Below, in pieces: positions 49,801-55,139 of a stretch of DNA of 64,000 nt. The stretch is from Nectonema munidae (lineage: Eukaryota; Nematomorpha; Nectonematoida; Nectonematidae). The notes under the pieces are model-generated. The model made no database searches, was not told the DNA's origin, and saw only the letters and a program-made list of their open reading frames with translations. The position numbers and the translations under genes are program-made. The stretch's first letter is position 1. Each line of letters starts with the position of its first letter. Location: positions 1,551,001-1,615,000 of the forward strand of contig JAUIRK010000097.1 in the NCBI GenBank assembly GCA_030549495.1, written 5' to 3'.

Positions 49801-52800
49801 TTTAGTAAGTTTATGGCAACATTTGCACTTCAAAATCTACTACTATAAAAATAGGTCAAACTTGACTTTTACTTTTTTCTTTTGAGATGATTTCTAAACT
49901 CAAGAATGTGCTTATCTAGTAACATCTTTGGGTGAAAGGTCTTCTAAGATATGTATTATATTTTAGAGATGTTTTGTGTGGACGCTTGCACTGTGAAATG
50001 CAAAGTGAGAAGTTGATATATGGGGGTGCAGCGAATGTTGGTGTCATCTTTGGCCACCTTTTTATACGACAGGATGCGAAAACTGTACATACATGTCGCT
50101 CCGTTTCAGTCGATTTCGGTACTTTTGATTCTGATCCTGGAATGGTTCCTGACGGAGCTACATGTGGTATTGATTCGGTAAGTTTTCAATTTCCTTAACA
50201 CTAAATTACTTTTTATTTTTATTCATCCAATTAAAACAAAATTAATACAATTTTGTTTTCATTTATTTTTTTTAATACACTATAAAATATCTCTAGTTCA
50301 TTTATTTAGTTATATATATATATCTATTTTGCTAACATTTTTTGAAAGGGGTAACATGCTTATTGGGACATGTTAAATTGGGTAACAAGCTAAAAAAAGT
50401 TTAGGAATCACTGACTTAGAGAAAGCTTTTGATAGAGTACCTTGCTCTGTCATTTAATGCGTTCTAACCAAACAAGGCAGTTGTCATTTTTATTTAATTT
50501 CAATGAAAGTAAGGGTTTGTTTGGTCTTAAGTCGGTTAAATAAATTTTTACTGGTAAATGGATGCTTTAAAAAAATGCATTTACAAAAACGAAACTCTCG
50601 ATTTTAATTTTTGAGTTTTCCCATAATTCTTCTCTATTCATTTTAATAATAAAATTATCATTTATCTTAGTTAGCTAATGAGTTAGTAAGCGTTATACCG
50701 CAAAAGATGAAAGCGAACAAACTGATACCAGAATATTTGATTCCTAATTTCATCTGATTGTTTTTTTCCGAATTGGAAATAACTTTCTATTTCAACTCGA
50801 GCACTTAATTACACAATCTTGATCTCCTTCTAACGTCATTTACGTTACAATGTCTTAATTGAACTTCTAAGTGCTCCATCCAAATCCTTATTCGTCTGAT
50901 GAATTTATATTTAGGTTTGTAGCAATCAAAAGTGCGTTCACAACAGCCAATTGATTAAATTTCCCTGTCCAAACAACTGCTCTGGCCATGGCGTAAGCAA
51001 CTTTACGTGTTCTCTTTTTTTTATTTCGCCATATTTTTCATCTTTCAGGTATTATTTAAGAATAGCTTATATTATTTTAATGAAGATTATTTATTTCTAT
51101 TAACCCGTTAAACCCCAATGTCGACTATAGTCGACTTTACAAAAATAAAATCGTATGCGTTTATCAAAGCTCTTTAATACAAATCTTCTGCTTTACATTA
51201 GATATTGTCTGATTATTCTGCTCATTAACAGCTTAAAAGCCTTTTAACACTAGAAAAGTGACGAAGTCACTTAGAACCCCTAGCACATCTTACAAACTTT
51301 TTTAGTTAGAAAGAAATATTTTTAAGTCACAATGTTTTCAGGCATTGAATATTTTTGAGGATTTAAGTTGAATTAAATAAAATTTTGTAATTGAAGGTAA
51401 TTCAATTTTTCCACTTTGGTCGTCCACATGTGTTTGTAGAACCCCTGAGATAAAGTTTAAAAGATTTATATTTGTGTAATATACATAAAATATTTAATGC
51501 TTTTTTAACTTAAAATAAAGTTTTGTATCTATTTTATGACTTGAAATTGTTTTATTTTGTCTTCTTTATCTTTTACGGCGGGGTCGTATACAACACAAAG
51601 TCCTTTTTTAGCTATCAAAAAAGGTCGCTTTCTTAGTGTTAAAACTTTTGGTGATAGTTAACTTAGGATATTTTAATATAGAACACAAGCTCGTTCCGTT
51701 TGAAAAACGTCAAAACCACGATTAAAATAAAGAAAAAAGAATACTTTAACTGATTTACTTTATTTATTTGCGCACTCTATTTTTGTAACAAAAATTTATA
51801 TAAATAAATTTATATGTCTAAATTTAAGAGTAATATTTATTTAAACATTAAGAGTAAAAGTTTAAAAAATTTTGCTATATCTTCATCTAAATTGTTTATA
51901 GAGCATCTTTATTCATTAAAACGCCTAGTGTTTGTATCTCCTTAACTACATGATTCGATTTAACTACTAAAATTTAAGCACGTGTAGAGATATAAAATAT
52001 TCAAAAGTGGTGAATTAAAACGTGAAGAAGAATATAGTATCAGTTTTATGGATTTGTTTCCTAAACAAAAAAACGAAATATAGACTTATCCTGTTTTTGT
52101 AACAAAAAAGTTGAACAATAGATATGATATAATTAAGAAATACATTAATAACCCTTTCCTGACCAGAAAAACCAGACGATATTTATTTAAAAGCAGAAGA
52201 TTCATATACAAAACTATTTAAAAAAGCAGACGAAGTTAAAATTGTTTATGTATCATATATGTTACATTGGTCATTAAAGGGTAAAAAGAGTTGTAAAATG
52301 TTTACTTCTTTTATTGTTCTTATAGATGGATAAATTTTCAATAATATTGTGACATAATTGGAAAACAATTGCATATTCTGAAGAATTATATTATTCCGTC
52401 TGTTTTCCCTTCTTCAGTGAACTAGCTTAGTTTATTTTCATTTATTAAGATTTGTAATAGTAAATCCCACTGTCATTGCGATGAAGGCTTCGCCCCTCCA
52501 GATTGCAGTGTTCCCGGATTTGGCGGTAGCATTGATAGTGGACCTGCTTATCTTCACAGTATCCTAGTTTACTCCATTTTTCTTTATCTCTTTCATTTGA
52601 ATTCTCTTTCACTCTAGAATCAAAGTATAAGAAGGTGATGACGCTCTTCTTCCTCTCCATTCTGCTGCTTGCCATCCTACTCATCATTCTGATCGTTTTG
52701 TTCAAACTCAGTAAAACATCAAAAGCGAAACATAGAGGCTGCCTGTCACGATTCCTGTAAAATTTCTTTAATCGCTAGAACACGGATTCGTGCTTGGTAA

Positions 52801-54668
52801 AGCAGTCCAGGCAAGTTTTCGAAGGGTCCATGAAACCAGAGTGTAAAAAGCAGGCTTTTTGTTAACAAAATAAGGTTTAATATTTTTCATGAAGTTTGAA
52901 AAAAACTTTACTCAGATTTAGAAAATCTTTTTATTGTGTTTTTAAACTTTTACTGCATGCCCCTGTTTATAACTTCTTTAGACATTGAAGAATTAGTTTT
53001 TTTTGTTATGAAGCAGGAGCGAAGGGTAAAAATTTTTTTAGAATAATAATATATAGAATTTTTTTTCTTAAGGGTCCCCTCTCCCTTATTACTCTGGTAT
53101 GAAGTTTTGTTGTTGATTTTAAACTTTCTCTAATAAAAATATAATCTTTTTAACCCTTTGAGGACCAACATTTTGAAGAGAATTCGTCTGCTTTCTTTTT
53201 CAATGGAATTTTATATATTCAAAGCCGACGATTTTCATTTCTTGGGTCACTGGTGACCCACTGGTCCTCAAAGGGAACTTAAATTTTATTTCTGAAATGA
53301 CAGTGAATTTGTAAACTAACGAAATATAAAGTTATTTTACGGATATAGAGTAGTGTATTGGAGTCAATAAGAACTCCTTGTCTTTAAAATCAATAGGATG
53401 ACTCTTTAAGGACAAGTTTTCTATGTTCTTTTTAGAATAAAATTATATACAGAAAAATTTAACTTAAAAAAATAACCAAATCTACTACTAAAAACATGAA
53501 TTATTGTACAACCTTGTCTCTTATCTTATACGAAGTTATCTTGATTAATGTTATTTTTCAAACATGTATTCGATAGTAAAAGTCTTTCTGCAAAAATAAA
53601 TTTTTAATCCAAAGAATCTAAAAAAAATTTCGCACTTGCAACTTAAAAAATTTAAGTATTGACAATAAACTGTTTTCCCCTTTAAATTGGTGAGGTATTA
53701 ATATTCAAACAAACGAACAAGATTTTAAGTTGCAGAAACGCTTTAATATCTACAATATTTTATATTATTATCTCTTCCAGTTTCTATTCAACGTTTTCAT
53801 TTGGGTTTTAGCAACATCGTTATTGAAGTCCTTGTTACTTGATTTCATTCCCAATTATTGGTTTTAAGTATTGTGATATTAATCAGAATTGAAATGACAT
53901 AATTTTCTATTCTGTATAATCAATCTGAATTTCAATATAAACTGTGTATATTTAATTTAGGGAAAGTGTAATCATCTCTCTCTCGTACAACACAAATTTA
54001 CACAAAAATAAGAGAGCAGGATCAGCAACAAGGAGAAAACCTAACTCCAATCAAAAGCCTTTTTGTAGCGTTCCTCCAATAAAACGAAGTTTGTTTCAAA
54101 ATTCACTTATCAGCACTCTTCCCTCTTTATCTTGTTTTTAGGCTTTTCTAATTCTTATAAGAGTAAAGCGATGTCATTGAAACCGATTCGCTCAGCACCG
54201 AAGCCTCCGATGTGTGAGCCATTGAATTCTTTGCTCATCTCTCATCCCATTCCTAAACACGCTCATCAACACAGTCTTGAATCCACCTTCAACGTGGCAC
54301 AAAAGCAAAGTTCTCATGCTTGCCCCACCGTTTCACGAATGTCAAGCATGAACAGTAGTAAATTTTCACAGTCCGGTTCCACCTCTAATTTAAGACCGAA
54401 CACCGCACCTCCTCTACCCCCTCCAAATCCTCCTGTTGTGTATGAGCCTTTTTATTTCAACATTTCATCTCAAATTTCTCCACCCCACCCTACAACGTCT
54501 TATAATCCTTCAAAGAAATCATGTCAAGAAAGTTTTTCTCATTCTCCGAATTTAGCTTCCAACGTTTACGTCAACTTCTCTCCTGCCAATAATGACTCAC
54601 AAGCCGCCACTAAAGTTTCGCAATTGGCATCCCAGTTCGATGGCAAAATACAATTTCAAAAAAGCTAA
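25804..54668 (+). CDS. ADAM-family membrane metalloprotease-disintegrin, multi-exon gene (5' end missing)
   Basis: A cell-surface zinc protease of the ADAM family. Joined exons: 25804-25891, 30413-30516, 31584-31729, 31792-31850, 35718-35801, 37902-37973, 39642-39811, 42953-43037, 43105-43235, 44109-44277, 46870-46968, 47549-47680, 47740-47915, 49967-50177, 50915-50992, 52450-52558, 52618-52756, then a tail exon at 54142-54668. Phases close at every junction except the last. The order is prodomain, RVKR site, metalloprotease with [12 protein letters not shown] (intact zinc site), disintegrin without RGD, cysteine-rich, EGF-like, transmembrane and a proline-rich tail. The layout fits catalytically active ADAM9/12/19/33-like or Drosophila Meltrin-like proteins. 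Signal peptide and first prodomain residues are not in view. The introns are full of transposons. Confidence 0.9.
25892..27480. other. ADAM intron, first part
   Basis: AT-rich. It holds a fold-back at 27309-27359 and, near 27420-27440, GATAGGATAAGATG, which resembles a piece of the SINE body at 14.65 kb. Confidence 0.45.
27309..27359. repeat. 51-nt fold-back with about 20-bp AT-rich stem
   Basis: Outer arms TATGTATAGTA and TACTATACATA are perfect reverse complements, and the inner arms (GTATATAA and TTATATAC) nearly continue the stem. Confidence 0.75.
27497..28690 (-). pseudogene. LINE 2 ORF2 C-terminus: RT end, RNase H, zinc finger
   Basis: Around 28640-28560 there is an RT thumb-like segment ([14 protein letters not shown]). 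RNase H follows: [16 protein letters not shown] (the first catalytic Asp is Asn here), [12 protein letters not shown] (Glu) and FSSDCQNLI (Asp). The last part (27982-27497) holds [13 protein letters not shown] and [18 protein letters not shown], the HCCHHC-type finger at the end of such LINE proteins. Frameshifts separate the three pieces. Confidence 0.85.
29091..30060 (-). pseudogene. LINE 2 ORF1 (gag-like) with CCHC knuckles
   Basis: The open stretch 29411-29091 holds [26 protein letters not shown] and [15 protein letters not shown], retrotransposon zinc knuckles that bind nucleic acid. Upstream (to about 30060) is a PRE_C2HC-like region broken by stops and frameshifts. Confidence 0.8.
30413..30516 (+). 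CDS. ADAM exon: prodomain part 2
   Basis: Acceptor GTGTTTAG, donor GTAGCT. It reads [15 protein letters not shown] and then HICEPFGIK, the C-x-Y-x-G ... C-x-G-(I/L) pattern diagnostic of ADAM/reprolysin propeptides. It ends in phase 2. Confidence 0.85.
31178..31420 (+). repeat. GAGTCGGAGTCG interspersed repeat, copy
   Basis: CAGAGTCGGAGTCAG at the start, then AATTTTTGTAAGCATATGGAG and GAAAACCAAAAGTAAG, parallel to 23218-23460. It ends about 160 bp before an ADAM exon. Confidence 0.65.
31584..31729 (+). CDS. ADAM exon: prodomain part 3
   Basis: Acceptor TTTATATAG, donor GTACTT. The first base completes Lys, then [25 protein letters not shown] and finally LYSCG. The G-L-I start and the H-F-x-H-I block match ADAM prodomains. 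The Cys near the end joins GV from the next exon to give a CGV cysteine-switch candidate. Ends in phase 1. Confidence 0.85.
31792..31850 (+). CDS. ADAM exon: end of prodomain (59-bp exon)
   Basis: Only 62 bp downstream of the previous exon. Acceptor CTTTATTTTAG and donor GTAGGA. Its two leading bases and phase-0 end are exactly what the flanking exons need. It reads (V)[19 protein letters not shown]. The terminal R plus VKR of the next exon gives RVKR, a furin-type processing site. Confidence 0.85.
32371..32570 (+). mobile_element. tRNA-derived SINE, copy 2
   Basis: GGGCGTGAGTAGGGTTGGTT (box A region), GATAACTCAAAG (anticodon-loop-like) and GGTTCGATTCC (box B, 32421-32431), then the shared body CTTTCCTCATAGTTCGATAC. 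In this head the tRNA folds are eroded and it continues into SINE body, so it is not a working tRNA gene. Confidence 0.85.
32575..33360. other. ADAM intron, nothing recognised
   Basis: AT-rich intron sequence without supported features. Confidence 0.4.
33363..33710. mobile_element. CATCCGC-rich MITE, full copy
   Basis: Starts AGAGATGTATCGGATATG and ends with the reverse complement of GGAGATGTATCGGATGTG, giving 18-bp terminal inverted repeats over about 348 bp. The interior has repeated ACATCCGCATCCGC motifs. Target duplication unclear; superfamily not assigned. Confidence 0.75.
33941..34310. mobile_element. CATCCGC-rich MITE, left-truncated copy
   Basis: Same orientation and same right end (CACATCCCATACATCTCC) as the 33363 copy, beginning at a point that corresponds to about 37 bp inside it. 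Contains a perfect 25-bp tandem duplication at 34012-34061. Confidence 0.75.
34012..34061. repeat. 25-bp perfect tandem duplication inside MITE
   Basis: Two units (34012-34036, 34037-34061) containing TTCTATATACTGCAAAG; the neighbouring full MITE has a single related unit. Confidence 0.85.
34805..35013. mobile_element. hAT-like MITE with 14-C run
   Basis: Left AGTGGCGTATTCAGGAGTGG and right (reverse complement) GCTGTATTCAGTGTAGGGGG are related terminal repeats. The interior contains C14 at 34949-34962. The flanks TATATTCG and TATATGGC agree in only 5 of 8 positions, so the target duplication is not secure. Confidence 0.65.
35080..35490 (-). pseudogene. LINE reverse-transcriptase C-terminal fragment
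   Basis: The plus strand looks GT-rich because the minus strand is C/A-rich coding: it reads [45 protein letters not shown] and [10 protein letters not shown]. This matches the pattern (K)IxGxTxDxxLT(F/Y) ... L.G..WG..K.T...TYK of jockey-like reverse transcriptase thumbs. It has several stops. It lies antisense, 230 bp upstream of an ADAM exon. Confidence 0.7.
35718..35801 (+). CDS. ADAM exon: start of metalloprotease domain
   Basis: Acceptor TTTATTTTAG, donor GTACTC. It reads [17 protein letters not shown] and then [11 protein letters not shown]. The (V/I)E(L/I)xVVxD strand is the first strand of the reprolysin catalytic domain. The RVKR site is completed at its start. Ends in phase 0. Confidence 0.88.
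35802..37900. other. ADAM intron, nothing recognised
   Basis: AT-rich, no repeat ends or ORFs that I can support. Confidence 0.45.
37902..37973 (+). CDS. ADAM exon: metalloprotease helix
   Basis: A 72-bp exon with acceptor ATTTATTTAAG and donor GTAAGTT. It reads [18 protein letters not shown] and then MNIVNA, the helix leading to IVNxxY/F in ADAM catalytic domains. Phase 0 on both sides. Confidence 0.85.
37974..39147. other. ADAM intron with one C15 run
   Basis: A run of 15 C at 38044-38058 with flanking C/T-rich text resembles the G-run MITEs, but I found no terminal repeats. The rest is AT-rich without features. Confidence 0.4.
39156..39536. mobile_element. hAT MITE, 381 bp, perfect target duplication
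   Basis: Left CAGAGTTGTCCCAGTTT and right (reverse complement) CAGTGTTCTTCAAATTG as terminal repeats; TGTTAAGG duplicated exactly at 39148-39155 and 39537-39544. It ends about 105 bp before an ADAM exon. Confidence 0.85.
39642..39811 (+). CDS. ADAM exon: metalloprotease core
   Basis: It reads [25 protein letters not shown] and NDNAQLIT, matching LNI-x-(V/I)-x-LVG-(V/L)-E-(V/I)-W and (H/N)D-x-AQL-(I/V) of ADAMs. I chose the acceptor at 39641 rather than the nearer AG at 39653 because it supplies the four residues needed between IVNA and LNI. Donor GTATCA; ends in phase 2, matching the next exon. Confidence 0.88.
40425..40482. mobile_element. Tigger/pogo-like terminal fragment
   Basis: The reverse complement begins CAGTCGAACCCCGTTACGAC, as in many pogo-superfamily termini, and continues with an inner TTCGTCATAATG. 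No partner end was found. Confidence 0.5.
42009..42028. repeat. (TA)n microsatellite
   Basis: About ten TA dinucleotides in a row. Confidence 0.9.
42953..43037 (+). CDS. ADAM exon: metalloprotease, before zinc helix
   Basis: Acceptor TTTATTTCAAG, donor GTAAGT. One leading base completes Thr, then [18 protein letters not shown] and [10 protein letters not shown]. Typical G-x-A-x-x-G-x-(V/A)-x-x-x-C. Ends in phase 0. Confidence 0.88.
43105..43235 (+). CDS. ADAM exon: zinc-binding catalytic helix
   Basis: Acceptor AACATTTCAG, donor GTACAG. It contains [14 protein letters not shown] and [12 protein letters not shown]: three zinc His, the catalytic Glu, the Gly turn and the Asp of the reprolysin HEXXHXXGXXHD signature are all present. 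It continues [15 protein letters not shown], which includes the met-turn (CIMAP). The upstream intron is only 67 bp. Ends in phase 2. Confidence 0.95.
43236..44108. other. ADAM intron, nothing recognised
   Basis: T-rich intron sequence; no supported feature. Confidence 0.5.
44109..44277 (+). CDS. ADAM exon: end of protease, start of disintegrin
   Basis: It completes a Gly and reads [29 protein letters not shown] and [19 protein letters not shown]-x-C-S-x-x-x-L closes the protease domain; CGN-x-x-VE-x-GE-x-CD opens the disintegrin domain. The usual Cys after EECD is Val here. Donor GTAAGT, phase 0. Confidence 0.93.
44411..45872 (+). mobile_element. Tigger (pogo/Tc1-mariner) element, internally deleted
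   Basis: The right end (reverse complement) reads CAATCAAACCTGTCTATACC, followed inward by GGCCACCTGCTCAT-type subterminal motifs. GGCCACCTGCTTAG and GGCCACCTGCACA recur near the left end (44426, about 44490). The left terminus lacks its first bases. TA follows the right end. It carries two pieces of a Tigger transposase and lies within the ADAM disintegrin intron. Confidence 0.85.
45226..45691 (+). pseudogene. Tigger transposase pseudogene
   Basis: The first open part (45226-45498) is a CENP-B-type helix-turn-helix DNA-binding domain: [46 protein letters not shown]. Then, in another frame, comes [16 protein letters not shown] followed by [12 protein letters not shown], which holds the first catalytic Asp of the DDE domain. 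It then jumps to the C-terminal tail ([15 protein letters not shown]). The second helix-turn-helix and most of the DDE core are missing, so it is inactive. Confidence 0.9.
45875..46869. other. ADAM intron, nothing recognised
   Basis: AT-rich intron sequence between the Tigger element and the next disintegrin exon. Confidence 0.45.
46870..46968 (+). CDS. ADAM exon: disintegrin part 2
   Basis: Acceptor TATTTGTAG, donor GTAAGT. It reads [15 protein letters not shown], then [13 protein letters not shown]. The CC-(D/N)-A-x-TC and G-x-CC patterns are classic. The Cys normally found four residues before CC is absent. Separated from the previous exon by an intron holding a Tigger element. Confidence 0.93.
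47287..47395 (+). mobile_element. piggyBac-like MITE with perfect 16-bp palindrome (copy B)
   Basis: Flanked by TTAA on both sides (47283-47286, 47396-47399). Left repeat CCCTTTCGTGACCAGT, right (reverse complement) CCCTCACGTGACCAGA. The perfect palindrome GTATCATATATGATAC (47303-47318) lies directly inside the left repeat. Then TTCGTCTGCTTTTTC and GAATCTTCTGATTT. 109 bp, non-coding. Confidence 0.9.
47549..47680 (+). CDS. ADAM exon: disintegrin loop
   Basis: It reads [20 protein letters not shown], then [17 protein letters not shown]-x(5)-CD-x-x-E-x-C-x-G is the integrin-binding loop; it has no RGD and uses the ECD-like Cys form. Donor GTATTG, phase 0. Confidence 0.93.
47740..47915 (+). CDS. 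ADAM exon: cysteine-rich domain part 1
   Basis: Only 59 bp after the previous exon. It reads [15 protein letters not shown], then LWGP and YGDCGYN, matching C-(Y/F)-x-G-x-C ... Q-C-x-x-(L/I)-(W/F)-G ... G-x-C-G. It ends in phase 2 with a donor GTATTA. Confidence 0.92.
47916..49966. other. ADAM intron with one hAT MITE
   Basis: Outside the MITE at 48690-48915 the sequence is AT-rich and featureless. Confidence 0.5.
48690..48915. mobile_element. hAT MITE, 226 bp
   Basis: Left CAGTTAGGATCCAAAGGG and right (reverse complement) CAGTGGAGGATCCAGAAA. Duplication GCACCTTA (48682-48689) versus GCACTTTA (48916-48923), 7 of 8. It contains a run of 12 C at 48872-48883. Confidence 0.85.
49967..50177 (+). 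CDS. ADAM exon: cysteine-rich domain part 2
   Basis: It completes Lys and reads [11 protein letters not shown], then [21 protein letters not shown]-x-x-CG-x-(L)-x-C and DPG-x-V-x-DG-x-x-CG are conserved ADAM cysteine-rich motifs. Donor GTAAGT, phase 0. Confidence 0.93.
50418..50462 (+). pseudogene. Tiny reverse-transcriptase relic (plus a hAT-like end)
   Basis: It reads [11 protein letters not shown] then a stop shortly after, the DLEKA(Y/F)DRVPR motif of RTE-like reverse transcriptases. The sequence just upstream (AGTTTAGGAATCACTG) looks like a hAT right terminus, so a hAT may have inserted into an older LINE relic here. Confidence 0.5.
50915..50992 (+). CDS. ADAM exon: cysteine-rich to EGF-like
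   Basis: It reads [12 protein letters not shown] and [10 protein letters not shown], the C-x-x-x-x-C then C-x-x-x-C-x-G-x-G start of the ADAM EGF-like domain. Donor GTAAGC, phase 0. Confidence 0.92.
51104..51232 (+). mobile_element. piggyBac-like MITE with perfect 16-bp palindrome (copy C)
   Basis: TTAA at 51100-51103. Left repeat CCCGTTAAACCCCAAT followed by the perfect palindrome GTCGACTATAGTCGAC (51120-51135). The interior matches copy A (7141) in inverse orientation: CAAATCTTCTGCTTTACAT and TTTATCAAAGC. The right end is degraded (CATTAACAG then CTTAA). Confidence 0.85.
51248..51638. mobile_element. Second TTAA-flanked element, 391 bp
   Basis: TTAA on both sides (51244-51247, 51639-51642). 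Terminal repeats CACTAGAAAAGTGAC and, reverse complemented, CACTAAGAAAGCGAC. A 17-nt hairpin AAGTGAC-GAA-GTCACTT overlaps the left repeat, and a CCTTTTTT/AAAAAAGG hairpin lies inside the right. AGAACCCCT occurs twice inside. No coding capacity. Probably another piggyBac-like MITE family. Confidence 0.75.
51640..52140. other. ADAM intron between MITEs, nothing recognised
   Basis: AT-rich sequence, no supported feature. Confidence 0.4.
52152..52281 (-). mobile_element. piggyBac-like MITE with near-palindrome (copy D)
   Basis: Left repeat CCCTTTCCTGACCAGA and right (reverse complement) CCCTTTAATGACCAAT. GTATCATATATGTTAC (52250-52265, one mismatched pair) sits directly inside the right repeat. 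The interior matches copy B in inverse orientation (AAAAGCAGACGAAG, AGAAGATTCATATACAAAAC). The TTAA flanks have decayed to ATAA and TAAA. Confidence 0.88.
52450..52558 (+). CDS. ADAM exon: EGF-like domain end
   Basis: It reads [19 protein letters not shown] and then [12 protein letters not shown], a near-canonical ADAM EGF end and the GFGGS-x-DSGP spacer. It ends in phase 1 at donor GTATCC. Confidence 0.92.
52618..52760 (+). CDS. ADAM exon: transmembrane segment, with alternative stop
   Basis: Acceptor TTTCACTCTAG after a 59-bp intron. It reads KSKYKKVM followed by about 22 hydrophobic residues ([20 protein letters not shown]) and a basic stop-transfer tail ([12 protein letters not shown]). 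Read through, it ends at a TAA (52758-52760), giving a short-tailed protein. A donor (GTAAAA) overlaps that stop, so splicing after 52756 would remove it and add the 54.1-kb tail. Confidence 0.9.
53154..53275 (-). mobile_element. piggyBac-like MITE with divergent palindrome (copy E)
   Basis: TTAA at 53150-53153. Left repeat CCCTTTGAGGACCAAC, right (reverse complement) CCCTTTGAGGACCAGT. GGGTCACTGGTGACCC (53244-53259; 7-bp arms, TG centre) sits directly inside the right repeat. Interior motifs CGTCTGCTTTC and GCCGACGATTTTC are shared with the other copies. Confidence 0.85.
54015..54063 (+). CDS. Possible small ADAM tail exon
   Basis: The TM exon ends in phase 2 and the tail exon at 54142 needs phase 1, so a linking exon is needed. 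An AG at 54013-54014 and a GT at 54064 bracket 49 bp that open in the right frame ([16 protein letters not shown]) and fit both phases. The splice signals are weak, so this is a proposal only. Confidence 0.3.
54142..54668 (+). CDS. ADAM exon: proline-rich cytoplasmic tail
   Basis: A strong pyrimidine-rich acceptor (CTTGTTTTTAG) precedes an open reading of about 175 codons to a TAA at 54666. It is Ser/Pro-rich with likely SH3-binding motifs (RSAPKPP and [11 protein letters not shown]) and no hydrophobic segment, as in ADAM cytoplasmic tails. It lies about 1.4 kb after the transmembrane exon with no other candidate gene nearby. The exact link to the TM exon is uncertain. Confidence 0.75.
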
Positions 54669-55114
54669 TACTTTTACCTAGGAAAAGAGAAAAATTTCTC
54701 CTTTTAAAATTGTAGTGCAATCATGTTCGTTCATCTTTTATTTTATCTTCAATGCATTTTAACATTGATTTATTGAAGAAGGAGATTGTGGAATAATCGA
54801 AAAATATCCTCGCGCATTATCTCATTTTTACACTTTTGACTTAATTCAACACCCTCTTATTAGTTTAAATTTTGTTGCTCTATTCTCGACTATATTTTCT
54901 AATTGTGATAAAAATATTTATAAACTTCCTTCCTATTTTATTCTATGAAAATTCGGAGTAAGTTAAAATTTCTCTCTATTTATTTTTATCCTATATGCAG
55001 AGTTTTTGAAGAAATATTTAACCCCTTATAGAAGCTTGTTCTTTTAAAATCAAAAGTAATCAAGAGATAGATAAATTTCTATCCCATTGTTAAAACCTGT
55101 TTTCTTTTCATCTT

Positions 55115-55120
55115 AATAAA
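55115..55120 (+). promoter_or_regulatory. Candidate polyadenylation signal for the ADAM gene
   Basis: AATAAA about 450 bp after the tail stop codon, followed within 30 bp by a T-rich stretch. In sequence this AT-rich such hexamers are common, so confidence is low. Confidence 0.35.
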
Positions 55121-55139
55121 TTTCATTGTACAAAAGCTT

